Positions 17,701 to 25,463 of a stretch of 34,535 nucleotides of DNA are shown piece after piece. The stretch's first letter is position 1. Each line of letters opens with the position of its first letter. This DNA is from Rariglobus sp. (GTDB taxonomy: Bacteria; Verrucomicrobiota; Verrucomicrobiia; Opitutales; Opitutaceae): contig JAQSWS010000035.1 in NCBI GenBank assembly GCA_029266495.1, forward strand, positions 1 to 34,535, given 5' to 3'. The position numbers were made by a program, and so were the translations under genes. Under the pieces are notes generated by a model. The model saw nothing but the letters and a program-made list of their open reading frames with translations, searched no databases and was not told where the DNA came from.

Positions 17701-18076
17701 CACTGGCTCGACCGACGCGCAAAAGGAGCGCTACCGCGGTGGCCCCGACACGAGCGGGATCTACTCGACCATGGCCGCCTTTATTCCCGGCTTCCTGAGC
17801 CAGGCCGACCTCCTCAACGCCCTCGGCCCCGTCCTCACCGCCCGCTCCGACACCTTCCGCATCCGCGCCTACGGCGATGTGATCAACCCCGCCACCGGCT
17901 CCGCCACGCCCGAGGCCCGCGCTTGGTGCGAAGCCATCGTCCAGAGACTGCCGGAATACACGGACCCCACCAACCTCCCTGCCGTCGCGCCCGGTTCCGC
18001 CACCGCCACCAACCAGACCTTTGGCCGACGCTTCAAAATCGTCTCCTTCCAGTGGCTTTCCGCCGACGACATCTGA
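14789..18076 (+). CDS. Large PilX-like membrane-anchored protein, verrucomicrobial cassette type
   Basis: 1095 residues. The N-terminus is short and basic (RRSGF) followed by a 24-residue hydrophobic helix (about 14-37, ALLITITLLAFLVLLLVSL), then RVETQVASNTQQLSHARQNALMALNIALGKLQ. This resembles PilX/prepilin-like minor pilins whose helix anchors them in the inner membrane or pseudopilus. The remaining ~1000 residues are Ser/Thr/Pro-rich and I recognise no enzyme motif. The pattern fits the large 'protein A' of the Verru_Chthon cassettes (TIGRFAM descriptions); this assignment is from memory of N-terminal style and length. The exported protein at 18093 follows 16 bp later and is likely co-transcribed. 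A role in envelope assembly or type II/IV-like export of the hydrolases is speculative. Confidence 0.75.
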   Translation: MPLPRHFPEGRRSGFALLITITLLAFLVLLLVSLASLTRVETQVASNTQQLSHARQNALMALNIALGKLQTAAGPDQRVTATAEFDSAAVTTNRRWTGVWDSNPASATHRQRLTWLVSGATPNAAAAVPDPGPTGVSATAVRLVGVNSADLSSLAASDANRVDVPLQEIRSDAISGLASVNGGHLVGRFGYWVGDEGVKAKVSVSDPWKNTATLSATGTAPTEAQTFSFFGLQRTGIEGVSSVGANAATVDKIGAAYPAATDLTFLARLPRVLSLHQLPLANASGEVTLAAATKTRFHDLTASSRSVLADVTAGGLKRDLTAWAAMPEGPGNLPRDTDYVLPPSYTPPSDSTERYGLPKWGIIRSYAGMQADGTVKAAVPQTDEEQGLYPLATHGSLGIAMSCEGAGQPAKLHFFPHLVLWNPTNVPIGGSYEFCFGFTGNIQAFFKRGSTDAAAPVQLRANMSEISTTDRVAPPSRYLPTAYFRFRVETPAGGIAPGQSLAFTLSRDGHHPYVPADPNNVMRANDPIAPDNSVTIDGPTVSAAELTQTIHLLTRYGEYGEMSMLLCPLPDPSNPNPTPAESLASAYQGSRIANGFGAPGATPDASTPQPADTVLIPTLRYVVGLRGSRRKNGTNETPRWLANLNPRAEEFSRRRSHYTITTATITYVAVPNVLGNENSAVQADDPRVIDNTVVRSTLFEFQPPGVPLFSLAQLQHASLSLLPVNPAYAVGNSVADYYTPLDQTSIYVGPDSANPDSIRRIYDLSFLLNQTLWDRYFFSTVPTSLTSAGQLTADYRLPNSRHALHWRSDPVAEFAELKTTTGAAAHLLVDGGFNVNSTSVQAWRALLYSHNTDTAQPVAAAFSRFARPGSGATANSPWHGWRVLTEPQLDTLAANIVQQVKARGPFLSLADFVNRSLVDNPDTTEDERFKGTLQAALDAPVNDNVNAVFPFRVSDSSSNSNGFTYRINNYPTGSTDAQKERYRGGPDTSGIYSTMAAFIPGFLSQADLLNALGPVLTARSDTFRIRAYGDVINPATGSATPEARAWCEAIVQRLPEYTDPTNLPAVAPGSATATNQTFGRRFKIVSFQWLSADDI

Positions 18077-18092
18077 CCCCCCCGCCTCGCCC

Positions 18093-18791
18093 ATGAACAC
18101 CCGCGTCCTCCTCACCCTCATCGCCGTCGCCTTTCTCTCACCCGCCGCGCGTGCCTTGGAATTCCGCCTCCTCAGCTGGGCCGGCACCATCGAGGACCTC
18201 AACTACGCCAACGGCCAAAAACCCGTCGCCGTCGTCGCGAGGGAAGGATCCCTCTCTCCGAAATATCAGTTCACCGGAGCCGGCCCCCTCGTCCTGTTCC
18301 GCGAAATTCAGCGGGACGGCAAAACCGTGCGTGAACCCGTGGCATCCCTCACGCCGCCCGTCGGCTTCACCCACGCCATCCTGATGCTGGCGGCAACTGA
18401 TACCGCGGGCACGGCCTACACCGCCCGCTGGATCAACGACTCCCCCGAAGTGCGCAAATCGCAAACCATCACCTACGAAAACCTCTCCAGTCTCCCCGTC
18501 GCGATCAAGCTCGGCCAGGAGGAGCTGGCCCTCGAACCCGACGCCAAGCTTACCCGCCCCACCAATCCCGACGTCTATCGGCTCGCCCTCAAGGTGGCCG
18601 CGCGCACGCAAAACGGCTGGGAGATGGTCATCAGTTCTTCCCAACCCGTCCGGCGGGGTCTCCGCACCCTCGTGATCATCCGCGACGGGCGCGAAAATCC
18701 CTATGGCCCCAAGGAGCCCGTCGAATGCCTCGCCTTCAATGACATCCCGCCCCTCCCGCCCCCCCCCGGTCCTTCCGTAGCAGGCCGGTGA
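18093..18791 (+). CDS. Exported protein of unknown function
   Basis: 232 residues from the ATG at 18093, chosen because it begins a signal peptide (residues 1-21, ending ARA before LEFRLLSW) and follows the previous stop by 16 bp. The mature part looks all-beta, with no cysteines or catalytic motif that I recognise, and ends in a proline-rich tail (PPLPPPPGP). Its stop codon overlaps the GTG start of the lyase gene by 4 bp (GTGA), so the two are translationally coupled. The position behind the PilX-like gene suggests a partner of that protein, as in pseudopilin-type cassettes; this is inference from order only. Confidence 0.7.
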   Translation: MNTRVLLTLIAVAFLSPAARALEFRLLSWAGTIEDLNYANGQKPVAVVAREGSLSPKYQFTGAGPLVLFREIQRDGKTVREPVASLTPPVGFTHAILMLAATDTAGTAYTARWINDSPEVRKSQTITYENLSSLPVAIKLGQEELALEPDAKLTRPTNPDVYRLALKVAARTQNGWEMVISSSQPVRRGLRTLVIIRDGRENPYGPKEPVECLAFNDIPPLPPPPGPSVAGR

Positions 18792-20572
18792 ATACACTCG
18801 ACTCGACAACCACTGCTCCGCCCGCCCTGCTCGCCAGCCCCGCCGATTTCGACCGCATCCGCGAGGCCGCGAATCACCCGGGCTTGCTTCGCGATCTAGC
18901 CGCCTTCGTGCGTCATCTGGCCGATCACGAACTCAACGAACCCGTCGTCACCCGCGACATCCAGGGCCGCCGGCTGTTGCACGTATCCCGCCGCCTGCTC
19001 CGTCGCGTCATCAATTGCGGGCTGGCCTATCAACTCGATCGCGACCCGCGTCATGCGCGCCGCGTCATGCTCGACCTCCAGGCCGCCGCCGCTTTCTCCG
19101 ATTGGAACCCGTCGCACGTCCTCGACGTTGCCGAAAGGTGCGCCGCGTTCGCTCTCGGGCTCGACTGGCTTGGCGACGCGTTCACCCCCGACGAGCGCCG
19201 CACCATCGAGGACGCGTTGATCCGTCTCGGACTCGAACCCGGCCTCGCCGATCCTTCCGCATGGTATTTCTCGGCTACCAACAACTGGAACGCCGTGTGC
19301 AACGGTGGTCTCGCCATGGGCGCGATTACTGTGCGCCACCGCCGTCCCGATCTCGCTCAAGCCCTCATCGCGCGCTGCATCGAACAACTCCCCTTGCACG
19401 GGGAAAACTACGCACCGGAAGGCGCCTACACCGAAGGCCCCATGTATTGGGACTACGGCACCACCTTCCATGTGCTGGCCATCGAAAGCCTGTTGCGCGC
19501 AACCGGCTCGACCCACGGTCTAGATGCCTTGCCGGGTTTTCGCCAGAGCGCCGATTACATGGTGCACGTCATCGGGCCCACCGGGGAGTTCTATTCTTAT
19601 TTCGACTCGGGTCCCTCCCGGCTTCCTTTGACCGCACTGCTCTGGTTTGGCCGCCACTACAATATTCCGCGCTTCACCCGTGCCGAAGCCGACAACCTTC
19701 GTCAGATCCTCGCCGCTCCCACCGGGTCGGCCCTTGGCGCGAACTCGCGTTACATTGCCCTGTCCTTGCTGTGGCTGAAGCCCGAACATTTCGCCGATGC
19801 GGCGCCACCCAAAGCCCTCGCGTGGAGCGGTGCCGGCCCCAATCCCGTCGCCTTCTGGCGTTCGGCTTGGACGCCCGACGCCACGTGGGTCGGCGCCAAG
19901 GGCGGCAAGGCCCGTGTCAGCCACGGACATCTGGATGCCGGCTCGTTCGTCTTCGAGGCCGGTGGTGTTCGCTGGGCGGTCGACCCCGGCTCGGAGGACT
20001 ATCATCGCCTGGAATCCATGGGCATCGATCTCTGGGCCCGGGATCGATGGAGCATCTTCCGGCTTGGGTCCGAGGGACACTCGATCCCACGCATCGATGG
20101 CGTGACGCCGGACCCCGACGGCCGGTGTCCGCGTATCCATTGGACCGATACTCCGGCACCCCGGGTTTCCTTCGATCTTGGCGCGCTTTATCCAGGCGTG
20201 GTCGACCGTCTTCACCGCACAATCTCGGACGGCGCCGGCGGGCGGACCTGCTGGCTGGACGAGGTTGGCGGGCTGGCCGCCGGCCGCATCTATCGCTTCA
20301 CCTGGATCACGATTGCCGATGTCATTATCGGGGACAGGTGCGTGCTGCTCGCGCAAAACGGCCGCCAGCTGCGCATTGATGTGGATTGCAACCAGGCGGT
20401 CACCATCGGCGTGATCGACCCGTCCACGCTGCTCAAGCCGCACGACACGCCAATTCCCGGGCTCAAACGCATCGAGTTCGCCTTGATGGCACCTGGCGTC
20501 GACTTCACCCTTCAACTCACTGCAAGGCTCGCCCCCTCCCCTTCCTTCCCTCTCCCATGCCCGACATTTTGA
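18788..20572 (+). CDS. Heparinase II/III-family protein, probable polysaccharide lyase
   Basis: 594 residues, GTG start overlapping the previous stop by 4 bp. The first ~330 residues form an alpha-helical toroid-like region with WYFSATNNWNAVCNGGLAMG (Asn166, Trp167, Asn168) and NYAPEGAYTEGPMYWDYG, followed by a beta-rich domain with the heparinase II/III segment SHGHLDAGSFVFE (His379, His381, Asp383) and WAVDPGSEDY. These are typical of lyases that cleave uronate-containing polysaccharides by beta-elimination (alginate, heparin-like and related substrates). No signal peptide is seen, so it probably acts in the cytoplasm on imported oligosaccharides. Its last 16 bp overlap the start of the GH36-like gene, again indicating coupling. 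The substrate cannot be told from sequence. Confidence 0.85.
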   Translation: MNTLDSTTTAPPALLASPADFDRIREAANHPGLLRDLAAFVRHLADHELNEPVVTRDIQGRRLLHVSRRLLRRVINCGLAYQLDRDPRHARRVMLDLQAAAAFSDWNPSHVLDVAERCAAFALGLDWLGDAFTPDERRTIEDALIRLGLEPGLADPSAWYFSATNNWNAVCNGGLAMGAITVRHRRPDLAQALIARCIEQLPLHGENYAPEGAYTEGPMYWDYGTTFHVLAIESLLRATGSTHGLDALPGFRQSADYMVHVIGPTGEFYSYFDSGPSRLPLTALLWFGRHYNIPRFTRAEADNLRQILAAPTGSALGANSRYIALSLLWLKPEHFADAAPPKALAWSGAGPNPVAFWRSAWTPDATWVGAKGGKARVSHGHLDAGSFVFEAGGVRWAVDPGSEDYHRLESMGIDLWARDRWSIFRLGSEGHSIPRIDGVTPDPDGRCPRIHWTDTPAPRVSFDLGALYPGVVDRLHRTISDGAGGRTCWLDEVGGLAAGRIYRFTWITIADVIIGDRCVLLAQNGRQLRIDVDCNQAVTIGVIDPSTLLKPHDTPIPGLKRIEFALMAPGVDFTLQLTARLAPSPSFPLPCPTF

Positions 20573-22161
20573 CCCCGCCCGACGCGGTCTACATCCTCAC
20601 TCAAAACGACAGCCGTCCTCAACGCGCCCAACGTGGGCAGACTGGCTGGGAGCATGGCTCCGTCCGGGTGGACATCACTCCACTCGACGATCGCTGCGCG
20701 GCGGTTACGGTCACGACCGTGGTGCCGCTCCTCCGGGTGGTGCTCCGCTGGAACGGCCATTTTCCCCCAGGCACGCGCCTCTTGGGCGACGCGTGGGAAC
20801 GCTCCTACGGCGACCTCGAATGGCGGGGCGCCACCCCGCACCGGCTTATGCCGTGGTATTTCCTCGCGCATCATGGCGACCGGACGACCGGCTACGGGGT
20901 TCAGACCGGTGGCGCCGCCTTCGCCGGCTGGCAGGCCGATTCCAGCGGGCTTACCCTCAATCTCGACCTGCGCTCGGGCGGTGTCGGTGTTTCGCCCGGC
21001 ACGCGCCCGCTTTCCGCGGCGGTGCTGGTGCAGCGCGCGGCACACTCCGGCGAATCACCCTTCGCCGCCGCCCGCGCCTTCTGCGCCGCGCTCAGTCCCG
21101 TCCACCTCACGCCCCGCCTTCCGGTTGTCGGCCACAATGACTGGTATTGGCTCTATGGGAAAAATTCCGAGGCGCTTATCCTCGAAGCGACCCGCCGCTT
21201 CGTCGATCTGTATCCAAAAAACACCGACGTCCGCCCGTGGTCGGTGATCGACGACGGGTGGCAGGTTCCCGCCGCCCCCGGGGATCCCTGGTGCAACGGC
21301 GGTCCGTGGAACCAGGGCAACCACCTCTTCCCTGACATGCCCGGGCTGGCCTCCAAAATCAAAGCCCTTGGCGCCCGCCCCGGCATCTGGATGCGTCCGT
21401 TGCAAACCAAGGCCGCGATTCCCGACGCATGGAAGATTCGCTGCCCGAAGCCAAACTCCACCGAGGGCGGCTTCGTCATGGACCCCACCGTGCCCGAGGT
21501 CATCGACTTGATCCGCACCGATATCGCCCGCATCCGTGACTGGGGCTAGGAGATGATCAAACACGATTTCTCCACCTACGACGTGACCGGTCGCTGGGGC
21601 TTTGAAATGAATTCTCCCGACGGTTTCTCGCCCAACGGCTGGGCCTATGCCGACTCCACCCGCACCACCGCGGAAATTCTCACGGACTTCTATCGCGTCA
21701 TCCGGGAGGCCGCCGGCCCCGATGTGCTCCTGATCGGTTGCAACACCGTCGGCCACCTCGCCGCCGGACTTGTAGACATCCAGCGCACCGGCGATGACAC
21801 CTCGGCATCCGACTGGGACCGCACCCGGCGCATGGGCGTGAACACCCTCGCATTCCGCAGTGTTCATCACAACACGCTGTATGCCACCGACGCCGACTGC
21901 GTCCCGATCAGTCCGCGGATCCCGGCACGGCTGAGCCTTCAATGGCTTGATCTGGTCGCCCGCAGCGGCACCCCGCTGTTTTTGTCGATCGACCCGGCGG
22001 CGTGCGATGCGGAGACCGATCAAGCGATCCGCAACGCCCTTGCCGCCGCCGTGAAGAACGCGCCCCCGGCCGAACCCCTCGACTGGCTGGACACGGCCAT
22101 CCCCGGCCGTTGGAAACTGCAAGGCGAAGAGGTAACCTACGACTGGAACGAATGGTGTTGA
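20557..22161 (+). pseudogene. GH36-like alpha-galactosidase interrupted by an in-frame TAG codon
   Basis: The frame from the ATG at 20557 gives 330 residues, then TAG at 21547-21549, then 203 further in-frame codons to the true-looking stop ending at 22161. The two halves join into one clan GH-D protein: an N-terminal beta-sandwich, a barrel start with GHNDWYWLYG and VIDDGWQ, and after the TAG the segment EMIKHDFSTYD that holds the expected nucleophile Asp (codon 337, counting TAG as 331). A second conserved region, QRTGDDTSASDW, would hold the acid/base. Related proteins usually have an aromatic or small residue at the TAG position (WG-x-E), and TAC or TAT to TAG is a single change. The protein would end before its catalytic Asp, so without readthrough it is inactive. 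Sequencing error, recent nonsense mutation and amber suppression are all possible. It overlaps the lyase gene by 16 bp. No signal peptide. Confidence 0.8.
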
Positions 22162-22171
22162 TCCGTGCCTT

Positions 22172-22196
22172 GGAGGGCGTCCCCGGCCCGCCCTCC
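22172..22196. other. Hairpin after the GH36-like gene
   Basis: GGAGGGCG / CGCCCTCC forms an 8-bp stem with a 9-nt loop, 10 bp past the stop codon. No T-tract follows, so it may be a weak terminator or a 3' mRNA stabiliser. Confidence 0.35.
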
Positions 22197-22237
22197 TGGC
22201 CCTGCGGAGAACCCAACCTGCATCCGGAGCATCACGC

Positions 22238-22255
22238 TGTTTGTCGGCACAAACA
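22238..22255. promoter_or_regulatory. Candidate operator of a second regulon (box 1, palindromic)
   Basis: This 18-bp element has 7-bp perfect inverted arms TGTTTGT / ACAAACA around a CGGC centre. Its right 14 bp, TGTCGGCACAAACA (22242-22255), recur at 28943 and 32074 with one or two changes. It ends 119 bp before the ATG of the MFS transporter. Confidence 0.6.
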
Positions 22256-22374
22256 TCCGTCATTCGCATGCCGGCCCTTGTGCGTGCTGATTGATCGCTC
22301 GCTCCCGCCTCTTCGCCCGGGGCACCTTGTTTCTCCAGCGGAACGCATTTCGTATCCGCTTTCTTACTACCTAC

Positions 22375-24879
22375 ATGATCGTTACCCGCCAAGGCCGCGT
22401 CCCCTGGTCCTGGGTCTGGCTCTCGCAGCTCCCGTTTGCCTTCTGGATGTTCACGACCTGCCTCCAGAACACCACCTTTACGCTTTCCCTGCGAAAGTTC
22501 GTGGACAACCCGGCGGTCATCGCCGCCACCGTCAGCCTCGCCAGTCTCCCCGTCCTCGTCATCGCACCGCTGGTGAACTATTGCTCCGATCGTATTTGGA
22601 CCCGCTTCGGTCGCCGCAAACCCTTTTACGTTGTCTCCAACTCCATCGGCGCCGGCTGCATGGCTCTCATGCCCCTTGCGCCCGATTACTGGACGCTCAC
22701 CGCGCTCCTCTGGGCGTTCCAAGCCGCCAATGCGTTCGGCAAGACATTCTTCCCGCTCTCGCAGGAAGTCATCCCCGTCCACCAACGCGGTCGCGGCTCC
22801 GCCATTCACACTGTCATGTTCCAGGCGGGGATCGTTCTCTACTATTCATGCATGCTCGGCCGGTTCGACGATGTCTACGCCCACGGCCCGCTCAGCATTT
22901 TGGGGCCGCTGGATGGGGAGCGCTTCACCTACTGGATCTGCGCCCTCCTGATGCTCCTGCCACTCCTTCTCGTCGCGTTCGGAATCAAGGAAATCCCTCT
23001 TCCCGACACCCCCGGCTTTCGCAAAGACCGCACCGGCGCACGCCTCGGACTCATTGGGTTTCTTCGTAAATTCATCGTCGATGTCTTCGACCGCCAGTGG
23101 GCCGTCCTGTATCTTCTGCTCTTTGGAGGCGCCCTCTACGGCCTCGGACTCGGCCCCCTTCAGGCACTCCTCTACACCGAGCAGTGGGGATACTCGCTCC
23201 AGGACATGGGCACCAATGTCGCCTTGGGCACCCTCATCATGATGCCGCTCGTGGCCGCCTGCGGCTGGATCGCAGACCGCTACTCCAAGCTGCGCGTCTA
23301 CCTCGTCGCCATGGGGGCCGCCACCGTTCTCAACCTCGTCTATTTTCTCTTCGTCACCTTCGTGCTTCCCGATCGCCGTCCTGCTCTCTGGCAAATCCTC
23401 CTCTTCGGCGAACTCATCGCGATCTGCGGCCAGGTCATCAGCATCGTCAGCTGGCCTCTCATTTTTGAATACATTCCGCGGAAAAGCATGGGGACCGCCT
23501 CCGCCGGCATGGAAATGATGCATTCTGTTTTCGGCGCCGCTCTTCCTCCGTTGGTCGGTCTCTGGGTTGCGGGCTACGCCGTCGCATTCCTTGCTCCGGC
23601 CGGTCCCCGTGTCGAATTCGTCCTCGCCACCCCGGCCACTCACAACGAGATCACCGCCTCGCTCGCACCCGCCAACCTCGGCGACCTTCATCTCGATCCG
23701 CTTCCCGCCCCCGGTCAGGATCGTTCTGCGCCCGCAGTCCGTTGGAGCATGCGAGCTGGGTCCGCCGATGCGTCTGCTCTTCTTAAAAAGAAAAAGGAAC
23801 TGGAACTCGAACTCACCTCCGCCCAGCGCGCCAAACCCGTCGACTCCGTCCGGCTCGAAGCCCTGCGCGCGGAACTCACCACCTTGGAAACCGGCCTGAC
23901 GGCCCGCGCCGAGACCTTTCGCCAAACGATCGTTGCGGCCCTCGACAACCGTCTTGTGACCGATGGTGGTCAGATTATCGCCGCTCGTTGGGCCGAGTCG
24001 CCCACCCTTATATTGCCGGCCACCGACCGCCTCTCCCGCCGCCAGATCGCCACGCTTGATCGCGAACTCCGCGCCGCTTGGCAGGAAGTAATCCAAGTCG
24101 AATCTACCTCGGTCCTTCCTGGATCCGATCCCGCCGCGCAAAGCGCGCGCATCGTCCTCTCCCCCGGCACCGACTTCGCCGTCTTCATTCCGCGACTGCG
24201 CAGCGCACTCGCCGCCCTCCCCGCCGAGGCCCAACGTCCTTCCGAGCACCTGGGTCGATGGGCACGCCTCAAACGTTTCTTCACGCTGGGCGCTGAGCCC
24301 CCGCCCGCGACACTTCGTGCCGAACTCGCCGGCGCATTCGATCTCGCCGGCCTTGCCCCGGCCGCGTCCGTGCCGGCACTTCGTCTCGAACTCGCCACCC
24401 TGTCGCCCGCCTCGTCCGCCGATCTCGAATCGCTTCAAGCCGCCCTCCGTTCAACCGGTCGCCGCGCCCTCCGTCTCGATCCGCTTGAAACGGCCTCCGG
24501 AATCCTCGTTCACGCCGCCTACTGGGAACTTCCTTCGCCGGCCGGCGGTGGAACGCCTCCCCCGATCGATGCCGGCCTGCACACCGCACTCGCCGCGGCG
24601 TCATCGGAGTCCGTTCCTCTTTCCTCCGCCCTGTCGCTCTATGCTGAAATGCGCATCGCCGCAGCGACGCGCGGACTCGTCGTGCCACAGTCCGTGACGC
24701 GCTCCGACTTCGCCCCGCGCCAATACGATTATTTCAGTGCCTATCTCATCACGATCGCCGGCGGCATTCTGGGCATCCTCATCACGCTTATCGTGGCACG
24801 CCTCGAGCGTCGCGGAGTCATTCGCAAGCTCGGCGTGGAGGAAGAGCAGGCTGCGTCCGGTCACGTCCCCATTCCCTGA
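22375..24879 (+). CDS. MFS (GPH-type) sugar transporter with a large insertion before the last helix
   Basis: 834 residues from the ATG at 22375; the frame extends to a TTG at 22291, but that stretch lacks transporter character. The first ~405 residues look like a standard MFS/GPH sugar permease: helix 1 at WVWLSQLPFAFWMF, the loop motif DRIWTRFGRRKPF after helix 2, and GWIADRYSKLR at the matching point of the second half. About 380 residues follow (405-783) before a final helix (ITIAGGILGILITLIVA) and a basic tail. The insertion contains a coiled-coil-like Lys/Glu/Leu stretch near residue 465 and no further clear membrane helix. With an inward N-terminus and 12 helices the insertion would face the periplasm. 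It probably imports oligosaccharides released by the secreted hydrolases. The next gene follows after 6 bp. Confidence 0.85.
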   Translation: MIVTRQGRVPWSWVWLSQLPFAFWMFTTCLQNTTFTLSLRKFVDNPAVIAATVSLASLPVLVIAPLVNYCSDRIWTRFGRRKPFYVVSNSIGAGCMALMPLAPDYWTLTALLWAFQAANAFGKTFFPLSQEVIPVHQRGRGSAIHTVMFQAGIVLYYSCMLGRFDDVYAHGPLSILGPLDGERFTYWICALLMLLPLLLVAFGIKEIPLPDTPGFRKDRTGARLGLIGFLRKFIVDVFDRQWAVLYLLLFGGALYGLGLGPLQALLYTEQWGYSLQDMGTNVALGTLIMMPLVAACGWIADRYSKLRVYLVAMGAATVLNLVYFLFVTFVLPDRRPALWQILLFGELIAICGQVISIVSWPLIFEYIPRKSMGTASAGMEMMHSVFGAALPPLVGLWVAGYAVAFLAPAGPRVEFVLATPATHNEITASLAPANLGDLHLDPLPAPGQDRSAPAVRWSMRAGSADASALLKKKKELELELTSAQRAKPVDSVRLEALRAELTTLETGLTARAETFRQTIVAALDNRLVTDGGQIIAARWAESPTLILPATDRLSRRQIATLDRELRAAWQEVIQVESTSVLPGSDPAAQSARIVLSPGTDFAVFIPRLRSALAALPAEAQRPSEHLGRWARLKRFFTLGAEPPPATLRAELAGAFDLAGLAPAASVPALRLELATLSPASSADLESLQAALRSTGRRALRLDPLETASGILVHAAYWELPSPAGGGTPPPIDAGLHTALAAASSESVPLSSALSLYAEMRIAAATRGLVVPQSVTRSDFAPRQYDYFSAYLITIAGGILGILITLIVARLERRGVIRKLGVEEEQAASGHVPIP

Positions 24880-24885
24880 GAACCC

Positions 24886-25410
24886 ATGCGCGCCTACGTT
24901 CCTGGTTACACCGCCATCAAGCTTGCATTCGCCGCCGCCGGCGTGGCCATTGCCGTTCTCGGCTACGCGCAACTCGCGGCCCCGCTTCATGCCGCTCTCG
25001 GCCGTGGACATGCCTCTGCCGAAGTCGTGCGCGTGATCATCACCCGCCCCGGGCAGATCGACGAGATCCGTGCCGACGCACGCCCCGTTCCACCGGAGGC
25101 CTCGCGACGCTCCGCCTTTGGCTACGCCGTGCGCCTTCCGGCTCGCGACGGAGAACCTCCGCGCATCGTTCCGCTCGCGTTGCGCCATCGTCTTCGTGCC
25201 GCGTATGGAGTGGGCGATACCGTGCTCGTCACCACCGGATCGGACCCCGCCTCGCCCGCCTACGCCTTGCACGATTTTGCCACGTGGGCGCCGGGCGGCT
25301 TTCTCCTCCTCGCCGGCCTGACCTTCGCCGCCGCGTTTAGCGTTCTCGCAGGTCACTCGCGCCGCCCCATCCCGCTCCCCGCCGATGTCCCGGTCGATGC
25401 CGTGCTCTAA
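24886..25410 (+). CDS. Small two-helix membrane protein, DUF3592-like
   Basis: 174 residues, starting 6 bp after the transporter stop codon. A hydrophobic helix at about residues 10-32 and another at about 134-157 (GGFLLLAGLTFAAAFSVLA) flank a soluble beta-rich segment that would face the periplasm. The segment VLVTTGSDPASPAYALHDF before helix 2 resembles the end of DUF3592 domains. Tight spacing suggests it is translated with the transporter and could assist it or its periplasmic insertion. The function is not known. Confidence 0.7.
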   Translation: MRAYVPGYTAIKLAFAAAGVAIAVLGYAQLAAPLHAALGRGHASAEVVRVIITRPGQIDEIRADARPVPPEASRRSAFGYAVRLPARDGEPPRIVPLALRHRLRAAYGVGDTVLVTTGSDPASPAYALHDFATWAPGGFLLLAGLTFAAAFSVLAGHSRRPIPLPADVPVDAVL

Positions 25411-25463
25411 ATCTTTCGCGCGGTGTCGCCTCGATTCCGCGGGCGGTGAAACCGTTTTCGACC

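Noticed and set aside
21548-21555. Reinitiation at the ATG directly after the amber codon (AGGAG then ATG at 21553)
   Set aside because: The purine-rich segment abuts the ATG with no spacing, and the product would be half a barrel; not a convincing separate gene.
21055-22809. 584-codon minus-strand open frame spanning the GH36-like gene and the transporter start
   Set aside because: Considered because the GH36 frame is interrupted, but both overlapping plus-strand proteins have conserved family motifs and the minus translation has none.
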